Assembly (NCBI RefSeq): GCF_014651695.1
Contig: NZ_BMXJ01000007.1
Location: 140,509-204,508, forward strand
Origin: Nocardiopsis terrae
GTDB lineage: Bacteria > Actinomycetota > Actinomycetes > Streptosporangiales > Streptosporangiaceae
Reading direction: 5' to 3'
DNA length: 64,000 nt
Both the position numbers and the translations under genes were made by a program. Below, one piece after another: positions 44,373 through 51,093 of this stretch. The first letter of the stretch is position 1. The number at the start of each line of letters is the position of its first letter. The notes under the pieces are model-generated. The model ran no database searches. It had not been told where the DNA came from and saw nothing but the letters and a program-made list of their open reading frames with translations.

Positions 44373-45041
44373 ATGCCCAACCCTCTCCCCGAACGCACCC
44401 AGCGAATGGTCGTCATCGGCCTGATCGCAGTCCTGGCCGGGTTCGGGCTCTACTTCAGCCTCGGTGGGTTCAGCAGCGACGAGGACGGGCGCACCGTCCC
44501 GCCTGGTGACCCTGGGGCGACCCGGGGCGCGGCGGAACCGCTCTCTGAGCCCGGCGGGCTGGCCACCGTGCCGCCCAGCCCCATTCCGACCACAGGGGCG
44601 GAGGACCTTGACGTCCTCGGCTGGCTCCCGTTCAGCGAGGCGGAGTTCCAGGCGGCGGGGGCCACCGCGCAGGCCTTCGCCGAGGCCTACGGCACCATCG
44701 ACTACTCCCAGGAACCTGAGACCTACTACGCCTCGATGGAGGTCATGGCCACCGACGAGTACGCCGAGGTGCTCTCCGACGCGAACCGGGCCGGGGCCTT
44801 CTGGGAGGAGATGAGCCAGGCGGAGGCAGTCGCCGAGGGGCGTGCCGAGGTCCAGAAGGTCCGGACCTTCGGCAGTGACTCCGTCACCTTCGTGGTCACC
44901 GCCCAGTCCATTACCGAGACCGGGGACGCCGAGTTCGACGAGGATCTGGGAGACTTCGCCGTCACCGTGGTCCGGGAGGGCGGGTCCTGGGCGGTCTTCG
45001 ACTTCCAGCCCGCCGACGTCGGACAGTTCGGGGAGGAGTGA
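44373..45041 (+). CDS. Bitopic VirB8/TcpC-like (NTF2-fold) protein
   Basis: 222 aa. One helix at 12-31 (MVVIGLIAVLAGFGLYFSLG), a Pro/Gly/Thr-rich spacer, then an extracellular domain of about 140 residues opening FQAAGATAQAFAEAYGTIDY and containing VTFVVTAQSITETGDAEFD, the shape of a single NTF2-like VirB8 domain. It lies 40 nt after tcpH and 4 nt before the wall-hydrolase gene. As a second, smaller VirB8-type protein it may pair with TcpC. The fold call rests on pattern only. Confidence 0.7.
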   Translation: MPNPLPERTQRMVVIGLIAVLAGFGLYFSLGGFSSDEDGRTVPPGDPGATRGAAEPLSEPGGLATVPPSPIPTTGAEDLDVLGWLPFSEAEFQAAGATAQAFAEAYGTIDYSQEPETYYASMEVMATDEYAEVLSDANRAGAFWEEMSQAEAVAEGRAEVQKVRTFGSDSVTFVVTAQSITETGDAEFDEDLGDFAVTVVREGGSWAVFDFQPADVGQFGEE

Positions 45042-45045
45042 CCCC

Positions 45046-46218
45046 TTGATCTCCGCTCTGCGCACCCCCGCCCCCGACGGGCGCAGCGGCTCCTGTCTGA
45101 CCAGGGTCGCCGTACTGGCCGCTGTCGGGGTGGCGGGCCTGGTCTTTCTGACCCTGATGGTGATCCCCGCGATCACCGACAACTCCCGGGTGGGTTCCTG
45201 GCTGGCCTCCGGTGTGGTCTGCGCACCCAACGCCGACGCGAACCAACCGGACAGCAGCGCGTACGCCATGGACACCATCCCGGAGAACTACCTGGAGCTG
45301 TACCGAGAGGTGGGGGAGGACAGGGGTATCCCCTGGAACATCCTGGCCGGGGTCGGCCAGGTGGAGTCGCACCACGGCCGTTGGGAGGGCCCGGGGATCA
45401 CGGAAGGGCACAATGACTGGGGTGCGGCGGGGCCCATGCAGTTCGGCTCTCTGGACGGTTCGGCAGCCGGAAACAGCTGGGGCGGGGAGCCGATCCAGCC
45501 GGTGGACGAACGTCCGGAAGAGGGTTACGGGGTGGACGGCAACGGCGACGGGATCGTGAACGTCTACGATCCGGCCGACGCGATTCCGGCCGCTGCCGAC
45601 TACCTTCTGGCGCACGGTCTCGCGGATGACGTGCGTCAGGCGATCTTCGGTTACAACCACGCCTGGTGGTACGTGGACGACGTGATGGAGTGGGCCGAGC
45701 GGTACGCCGACGGGGACTTCAACACCTCGGACTCGATCCGGACCGCGGTGCTTTGCGAGTTGGATGAACAAGGGGTGCCGATCGGCCGGGCCCCGGACGA
45801 GCTGACCCAGGCAGTGGTGGACTGGGCCCTGGACCAGCGAGGAAAGCCGTATATCTGGGGCGGCACCGGACCGGCCGGATATGACTGCTCCGGATTGACG
45901 ATGAAGGCCTACGAGAGCATCGGGGTGACGGTGCCCCGGGTCTCCCAGGACCAGTGGAATTTCGGCCCGGAGATTCCCCAGGGTGAAGAACAGCCCGGCG
46001 ACCTGGTCTTCTTTGACGTGACCCGTGCCGGTGAACCGCCGGGACCGGGGCATATGGCTATGGTCATCGGTGACGGCCTGATGGTCGAGGCCTGGTGCAC
46101 CAACTGTGGACCGATCGCCGTGCGGGAGTACGATGACCCCAATCGTGCGGACATCGTGGGTTTCACCCGTCCGCTTGAGCACCCCGAAGTGAAGGCTCAG
46201 CTGGAGGCGCAGGCTTAA
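45046..46218 (+). CDS. TcpG-type wall hydrolase: lytic transglycosylase plus NlpC/P60 peptidase
   Basis: 390 aa, anchored or secreted through a helix at about 22-44 (VAVLAAVGVAGLVFLTLMVI). Domain 1 (about 80-220) is an SLT-type transglycosylase with catalytic Glu E107 in GVGQVESHHGR and the ITEGHNDWGAAGPMQF region. Domain 2 (about 265-380) is NlpC/P60 with C281 in YDCSGLT, H336 in GHMAMVIGDG, and a conserved third residue following. Such enzymes open peptidoglycan for Gram-positive conjugation channels (TcpG, Orf14 of Tn916). TTG 45046 has GGAGGAG 7 nt upstream; no other start fits. Confidence 0.88.
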   Translation: MISALRTPAPDGRSGSCLTRVAVLAAVGVAGLVFLTLMVIPAITDNSRVGSWLASGVVCAPNADANQPDSSAYAMDTIPENYLELYREVGEDRGIPWNILAGVGQVESHHGRWEGPGITEGHNDWGAAGPMQFGSLDGSAAGNSWGGEPIQPVDERPEEGYGVDGNGDGIVNVYDPADAIPAAADYLLAHGLADDVRQAIFGYNHAWWYVDDVMEWAERYADGDFNTSDSIRTAVLCELDEQGVPIGRAPDELTQAVVDWALDQRGKPYIWGGTGPAGYDCSGLTMKAYESIGVTVPRVSQDQWNFGPEIPQGEEQPGDLVFFDVTRAGEPPGPGHMAMVIGDGLMVEAWCTNCGPIAVREYDDPNRADIVGFTRPLEHPEVKAQLEAQA

Positions 46219-46220
46219 CC

Positions 46221-46991
46221 GTGGCAGACACGAGAGAAGCAGACCCGGAGCGCAGGGCACCAGCGAAGAAGGGTCTGCATGGCTGGAAGGCCGCAGGCGC
46301 GGTTTTCGGTTGCGGGACGCTCGCCGCCTTCGGTGTTTTCGGTGCCATTGTCGGAATTCTTAGTTTGTTCTTAAATACTTTGTCCTCAGGTGTTGGCTCA
46401 TCGGCATCTGGTGGTGATGTCTCTGTTGAACAAACTGGGGAGCCGATTGTCGAACTTGAGCCGGGCGAGTTGAATCTGTGTGAGCAGGATGTCCAGTACT
46501 CGCATGATCAGGCTGATCCTGGATATGTGAGTGAGAACTTTGATGATCCTGCTCTTGACGGTAATGAAGACGATCGGGTGGTTTCGGATCAGTGCGATTG
46601 GGAAATAACTCCCAAAGGGGATAATCTCTTCGATCCCTGGTATTTTTTGTATTCTTATGAAGCTGTAGTGAGTAGTTCCGGGGGTGCATCTCAGGAGGAA
46701 GTCGCTTCACTTCGCTATGATGAGCTCGTTGGCGAACTCGCGGGTGAAGTAAATGACCTGCGGGAGTCTGGGGAGGTGGGCCTTGGTGATCGCTCATATT
46801 TCCACTATGGAATGAGTGGATCCGAGGATTACGTGTACTACCTGATTGGTCAAACTCGGAGTACCGTTTATGTGATTCACTTCGAGGCGCCGTCTGAGAA
46901 CGGAGAAGTGGATTCGACCTGGTTTACAAATGAAGCTCGGGTTGTGGCGGCGAAAGTGGAGCCCGCGCTTCAGGTTCTAGTTCCGGAGTGA
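46221..46991 (+). CDS. Single-pass membrane protein of unusual base composition, unknown
   Basis: 256 aa. Basic cytoplasmic N terminus, one helix at about 22-50 (AAGAVFGCGTLAAFGVFGAI), and a 200-residue acidic extracellular part with WEITPKGDNLFDPWYFLYSY and YFHYGMSGSEDYVYYLIGQT. From 46330 the codon use becomes strongly AT-ending, with one sampled line near 37 percent GC, far from the 70 percent or more around it. GTG 46221 lies 2 nt after the previous stop, so translation is coupled. No family recognised. Confidence 0.72.
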   Translation: MADTREADPERRAPAKKGLHGWKAAGAVFGCGTLAAFGVFGAIVGILSLFLNTLSSGVGSSASGGDVSVEQTGEPIVELEPGELNLCEQDVQYSHDQADPGYVSENFDDPALDGNEDDRVVSDQCDWEITPKGDNLFDPWYFLYSYEAVVSSSGGASQEEVASLRYDELVGELAGEVNDLRESGEVGLGDRSYFHYGMSGSEDYVYYLIGQTRSTVYVIHFEAPSENGEVDSTWFTNEARVVAAKVEPALQVLVPE

Positions 46992-47026
46992 TTTTTGGCG
47001 AGGTTGGCATCTCCCGTTTATCACCT

Positions 47027-47578
47027 CTAAGCCACGCCTGCCATGAAGTGGTGGCGGCACAGAGTCGTGTATGACTCGTTGCCCCCGATGTGCACCTGCT
47101 CGCCCTTGTAGATCATGACCCCGTCGACCACGCGGGCGTTGTGCGTGGCCCGGTTCCCGCACCAGCAGCGCGCGTAGACCGGCAGAATCTCTATCCTGTC
47201 GGCCAGCTCGACCAGCCTCTTCGACCCCGGGAACAGCTGTCCCTGGAAGTCGGTCAGGATCCCGTAGCAGTACACGTCGATGCCCATGCCGTCGACAACC
47301 CCCGCCAACTGCCCCACCTGCTTGTACGACAGGAACTGGGCCTCGTCGCAGATGACGTAGGGGGCCTTGCGGTCGGCGATGTCGTCGTACAGGTCCAGGG
47401 CGTCTCCGACCTCCATCGCGGGGGAGGTCAGACCCAGGCGGGACGAGATGATCCCCGAGCCCGCACGGTCCTGTTTCGTGTACAGGACGCCCTCGCCGCC
47501 GCGTGAGTGGTGTTCCTGGAGGGCCATCGTGCTCTTGCCCGAGTTCATCGAACCGGTGAAGTACTTCAACTCCGCCAT
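47027..47578 (-). CDS. tdk: Thymidine kinase (type II, TK1-like)
   Basis: Phosphorylates thymidine to dTMP in nucleotide salvage. The 183-aa protein has P-loop GSMNSGKST, lid and acceptor residues in ICDEAQFLSYKQVGQL, the GILTDFQGQLFPGSKRLVEL region, and a zinc-binding C4-like set in YARCWCGNRATHNARVVDG and TTLCRHHFM. ATG 47578 follows GAGGAAGAG. The length is normal for this class. It is convergent with the low-GC membrane gene, 35 bp apart. Confidence 0.95.
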   Translation of the reverse strand: MAELKYFTGSMNSGKSTMALQEHHSRGGEGVLYTKQDRAGSGIISSRLGLTSPAMEVGDALDLYDDIADRKAPYVICDEAQFLSYKQVGQLAGVVDGMGIDVYCYGILTDFQGQLFPGSKRLVELADRIEILPVYARCWCGNRATHNARVVDGVMIYKGEQVHIGGNESYTTLCRHHFMAGVA

Positions 47579-48100
47579 GACTCTTCCTCGGTCGTCATCG
47601 GTCGCGGGCGGGGGCGGCCCTCGGGGGAACTCTCGGGGAGCTACCGGGAGCCGCTGAACGCGGCCGAGGCCAGCAGAGAAGATACCAGCGTGAAGGGGCT
47701 TCCCGGGCATGGGCTCCGGGGCTCAGGCACGGCCCTCCCCGGGGAACAACGGGCTGGCTCCGGGGAACGGTCGGCACTACATAGGGCTGGGCCGAAACCT
47801 GGGCTCCGGGGGCGTGTGGGAAGTCGCACGAGGAGATGCGGGTGCGGGCGATCCGCGTTCGTGGCTCCTCGGACGGGCCCGCAGGCGTGCCTTCCGTAGG
47901 CGATACCGCCAGCTCAGGCTGGATCGCCGTGGGAATCGGACACGGGCGTACCGGTGACGGCACGATGGAAATTGGCGGGGATACTGGGTCTGCCCGGAAG
48001 CCAATCACTGCGGTTTATGGCACGCTTTGGGCTGTCCAGAAATGGTTCGCTATATTTGGTCATGCCTTGTTCACATTCAGGGTGCGAACGCGAGGGAGAA
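47579..48100. other. Region upstream of tdk and the ion-channel gene
   Basis: 522 bp with no supported gene; short open frames here lack Shine-Dalgarno sites and family character. It must contain the tdk promoter. I looked for a c-di-AMP riboswitch pattern without success. Confidence 0.45.
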
Positions 48101-49020
48101 GTGACGTTGCGGCGTGATCAGGCCACTCGACTGGTGGAGAGTCGCGGATTCTCCAACTCGATGCTCGTCGTGATTCTGGTCAATGCCGCCATATTGGGGT
48201 GGGCGACGTACGGGGCCCCGTGCTTCCGTATCTCGTTGTGGCCGAGCGGGTCGTGGTCGGCCTGTTCGTGGTCGAGATGGCGCTGAAGCTGTACGCCTGG
48301 CGCGGGGATTTCTGGAAGGGCGCGTGGAACTGGTTCGATTTCGCGGTGGTCGCGATTTCGCTGGTTCCGGCGACCGGGCCCTTCGCCGTGCTGCGCGTCC
48401 TACGGGTGCTCAGGATCCTGCGGGTGATCACCGCCGTCCCGCAGATGCGCCAGATCATCGGGGCGCTCTTCAAGTCGGTCCCGGGGATGGGCACGGTGAT
48501 CGGGCTGCTGCTGATCGTCGTCTACGCGTCCGCGATCCTCGCGCAGCAGCTGTTCGGCGAGGACGTCCCGGAGTACTTCGGGGACCTCGGGACCTCGCTG
48601 TACACGATGTTCCTGCTGATGACCACGGAGAACTGGCCCGACGTGTCGGAGGCGGTACTGGAGCAGCACCCGTACGGCTGGCTCTTCTTCGTCCTGTACA
48701 TCGTCCTGACCGCGTTCATCATCCTGAACCTGGTGATCGGTGTGATCGTCACGTCGATGGAGCGCGAGTTCAACGAGGGGCGTTGGGAGGAGGACCAGGA
48801 GTTGGAGCTGGTTCAGCACCACGCGGTCATGGAGCACCTCGTGCGACTGAGCGATCAGGTGCGCCGCCTTGAGGACCGACTCCGGGCTCAGGAGAACGGC
48901 GTTGCCCAGGGCATGGATGGCATAGCCGCTGAAGTCTCCGGCGACGGCAGCGGGCCGTGCGAGAACTCGGGGACTCGTGAGAGCGGTACGGAGGGCACAG
49001 GTGCCCGTCGAGGGGAGTAG
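48101..49020 (+). pseudogene. Bacterial voltage-gated cation channel (NaChBac-like), frameshifted in the S1-S2 loop
   Basis: Frame 1 from GTG 48101 encodes VTLRRDQATRLVESRGFSNS and the S1 helix MLVVILVNAAILGWATYGAP. The rest of the channel is in another frame from 48212: S2 GLFVVEMALKLYAW, S3 NWFDFAVVAISLVP, S4 with four Arg at three-residue spacing (VLRVLRVLRILRVITAV), S5, pore MTTENWPDVSE, S6 FFVLYIVLTAFIILNLVIGV and a C-terminal coiled coil. GGGGCCCC at 48212-48219 is 2 nt longer than needed for continuous Y-G-P-V-L; removing 2 nt yields 305 aa. A real mutation or a homopolymer error. A truncated channel starting at GTG 48199 would lack S1. Confidence 0.82.
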
Positions 49021-49034
49021 AACCCTCGACGGGC
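49003..49034 (+). terminator. Hairpin overlapping the channel stop codon
   Basis: Perfect 12-bp stem (49003-49014 with 49023-49034), 8-nt loop that contains the TAG stop. Confidence 0.6.
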
Positions 49035-49081
49035 GGTGTTCCTGCCCTCGCCAATGATTATGGGGAACCACGGTGTGGAGT

Positions 49082-49115
49082 GGGGCGGATTCTCGTGAAT
49101 CCGCCCCGATTTTTT
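49082..49115 (+). terminator. Classical Rho-independent terminator
   Basis: Eleven-bp perfect stem (GGGGCGGATTC at 49082-49092 with 49097-49107), TCGT loop, followed by ATTTTTT. This is the only terminator here with a clear U-tract. It serves the channel gene. Confidence 0.88.
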
Positions 49116-49158
49116 CGGTTGGCTGACTTCGTGCATGCCCTGAAGCGGGGCAAAAGTG

Positions 49159-49425
49159 TCAATCCTGCGGGAGAACGAAAACACCCCGTCCGTGAACAGC
49201 GCGTACGCGCCCGAGTTCTGCCAGATAGTTCGTGGCCTTGACGATGGTTCCGCGTGCGACCCCGAACTCCTGGCGCAGTTGGTTCAGGGAGGGGATGGCT
49301 CTCCCCGTCGGGTACCGACCGGCTTCGATGCGCGCGACGAGGATCGCTGCCAGTTGCAGCCACACGGGGTCCATGCCCTCGTCATCGATCTCGCTGTCCG
49401 CTGTGTATCCACTGGGCAAGTCCAT
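49159..49425 (-). CDS. Short GntR-type winged-helix regulator
   Basis: 88 aa, essentially one GntR DNA-binding domain: VWLQLAAILVARIEAGRYPT, IPSLNQLRQEFGVARGTIVK and NYLAELGRVRAVHGRGVFVL. There is no effector domain, as in the small GntR-like regulators common in actinomycete accessory regions. ATG 49425 lacks a Shine-Dalgarno. It is divergent from the operon at 49599 and probably binds the palindrome at 49491-49505. Confidence 0.85.
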   Translation of the reverse strand: MDLPSGYTADSEIDDEGMDPVWLQLAAILVARIEAGRYPTGRAIPSLNQLRQEFGVARGTIVKATNYLAELGRVRAVHGRGVFVLPQD

Positions 49426-49490
49426 GTATCGAGCTTGGAGGAGCGAGGTTCAAAGCTGTCATTCGGGGAAGTTTGAGGTTATCCATAGAC

Positions 49491-49514
49491 CACTGAAGAT
49501 CAGTGAGGTACAGT
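49491..49514 (+). promoter_or_regulatory. Operator palindrome beside a -10 box, divergent GntR region
   Basis: CACTGA-AGA-TCAGTG (49491-49505) is a perfect inverted repeat with 6-bp arms. Four nt later TACAGT (49509-49514) is a plausible -10 for the operon starting at 49599. Binding there would block polymerase. Confidence 0.5.
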
Positions 49515-49598
49515 AAAGGATCCGTAACATGCGGAACCCCGGCGACGTGCTGGAACACGCCCCGGGGCCATGGCCGACCTGAAGCAGACAGGACGACG

Positions 49599-49787
49599 AT
49601 GCAGATCCTACTTGCCCTCATCGCCGTGCTCGCCGTACCCGTACGGCTCGCACGCCCGACGCGGGGCCTCCACGCCTCCTCCTACGGTTACGTCTGGGGG
49701 CTCACCTCCGAGGTCCGCCGCCGTTCCCGGCGGGTGCGCCGGTACGCCCACAACCTCCCCGAGGCCGTGAGGACGTGCTGCGCATGA
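49599..49787 (+). CDS. Small protein, unknown, coupled to the next gene
   Basis: 62 aa. A hydrophobic N terminus (MQILLALIAVLAVPVRLARP) followed by a basic region (EVRRRSRRVRRYAHN). ATG 49599 has AGGACGAC upstream. Its stop overlaps the ATG of the next gene by 4 nt (ATGA), the best evidence that both are translated. No family recognised. Confidence 0.6.
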   Translation: MQILLALIAVLAVPVRLARPTRGLHASSYGYVWGLTSEVRRRSRRVRRYAHNLPEAVRTCCA

Positions 49788-50320
49788 ATGCCCACTCCCA
49801 CACCCCGGACGTCCAGGTTCCGGCTACCGGAACTTCGACCACCGGCATCCCGATCGTCGGCACCCCGACCACCGGCATCCCGAACACCAGGACTCCGAAC
49901 ACCGACACCCCCGCCACCCGGGTGCCGAATCGGCCCCCGGTGGTCGCGGCCAGCCGCACCGACGAGCTGGTCTCGGAGATCACGGGGATCCTCAACCACC
50001 CGGGCCGGTCGGCGCACGCGACCCGCACCCTCGCGCGGGCCGACCGGCTGTTCTCCGAACTCGACCGCCGGATCAGGTCCGGTGAGCCGCTGCCCGGTGC
50101 CTGGTTGGCGGCACGACGCCCCGCACCGCCGTCCTCGCGGCGCGGCATCGCCTACGAGTACGCCACCCAGTGCTACGACTCGGTGAGCGAGGCCCTGCGG
50201 GAGGTCGGGGGAGTGGTCGTCGCCTGGCGAGCGCTCCGGGAGGCGGCCCGGGCCTGGGAACGGCTGGACCGGGCCCTCATCGAACGGTCCCCGCTCCCCG
50301 AACCGTGGCTCAGCGAGTAG
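49784..50320 (+). CDS. Hypothetical protein with Thr/Pro/Gly repeat N terminus
   Basis: 178 aa. Residues 1-45 contain imperfect repeats of T-G-I-P and N-T-x-T-P (GTSTTGIPIVGTPTTGIPNT). The rest (from ASRTDELVSEITGILNHPGR) is helical, with ATRTLARADRLFSELDRRIR and AYEYATQCYDSVSEALREVG. Starts inside the stop of the 62-aa gene. A hairpin follows 104 bp later. I recognise no domain; role in the GntR-controlled unit is unknown. Confidence 0.7.
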   Translation: MNAHSHTPDVQVPATGTSTTGIPIVGTPTTGIPNTRTPNTDTPATRVPNRPPVVAASRTDELVSEITGILNHPGRSAHATRTLARADRLFSELDRRIRSGEPLPGAWLAARRPAPPSSRRGIAYEYATQCYDSVSEALREVGGVVVAWRALREAARAWERLDRALIERSPLPEPWLSE

Positions 50321-50648
50321 TAACCGCCTTGACCGCCGCACTCACCCTCCGCGTTATGGCCGCCGACCGCGCGTCAACAGCGCCCGGTAGCACAGGTACA
50401 GGGACGGGTGCGGCGAACCACGGAGGGTGGGCGGTCCCGGCCCGGGGCCGCCCACCCGAACCGTGCCGGGCACACTCGCCGATCGCGGCCGTGAGGTCGC
50501 ACACAGGCTTCGATCTCGGGTTTTCTCTGTTCCCAGCCCTGGAATCGGGATAGGAACGTCAGGGGTGCGAAGATCAGAAGGGCCCCGAACCCCAGGGGTC
50601 CCGAGAGACCGCCCGCCTGAACACCTGCCCCTGAGAGAGCGGACACTG
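50321..50648 (+). other. Intergenic stretch with terminator
   Basis: 328 bp. Contains one hairpin (50425-50457) and no supported gene; the last 70 bp presumably hold the promoter of the 105-aa gene. Confidence 0.45.
50425..50457 (+). terminator. Hairpin after the GntR-linked operon
   Basis: Ten-bp perfect stem GGGTGGGCGG (50425-50434 with 50448-50457); the loop itself contains a CCCGG-C-CCGGG hairpin. Confidence 0.6.
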
Positions 50649-50966
50649 ATGAGCGCTGAGCCCGAAGAGGACGACGGCCGGACCCCCAGACAGCGAGACC
50701 GGGACCGCAAGTACCGGGACCACGTCGCCAGGCTGCAGCGCCGTGAACGGCTCGAGGGGTGCGTGACCGAGGTTCGGCGCATCTACCAGTCGCTGCGGTA
50801 CCGGGCGGAACGCGGTTCGCAGGAGTGGAGCGAGTTCGACGAACTCTGGCGCCACCACAGCGAGGTGGAGAAGACCGTCTTCCTGCTGCCCGTGGCCGAA
50901 CAGGAACGGATCCTGGAGGAGTACCCGAAGCTGGCCCACCAGCTCAAGGCCAAGTACGGCAGGTGA
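50649..50966 (+). CDS. Small charged helical protein, unknown
   Basis: 105 aa, soluble, very rich in Arg and Glu (DDGRTPRQRDRDRKYRDHVA, RLQRRERLEGCVTEVRRIYQ, VEKTVFLLPVAEQERILEEY). Probably all helical. ATG 50649 has GAGAGCGGA upstream. It faces the STAND gene convergently. No domain recognised. Confidence 0.65.
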   Translation: MSAEPEEDDGRTPRQRDRDRKYRDHVARLQRRERLEGCVTEVRRIYQSLRYRAERGSQEWSEFDELWRHHSEVEKTVFLLPVAEQERILEEYPKLAHQLKAKYGR

Positions 50967-51093
50967 ACCGCGGGGCCCTGGCCGGGGCCCTCGCACCCCG
51001 GGACGTGTGCGGGCCCCGCCCGGGCCGCCCGGGCCGTGCACGGCGAACCGTGACGACCGGCTGATTCCGAGGCCCGTCACCCCCTCCCGAGTC

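Noticed and set aside
47711-48100. c-di-AMP (ydaO-type) riboswitch before the channel gene
   Set aside because: Some GGGAATCGG-like strings, but the conserved pattern and helices could not be matched.
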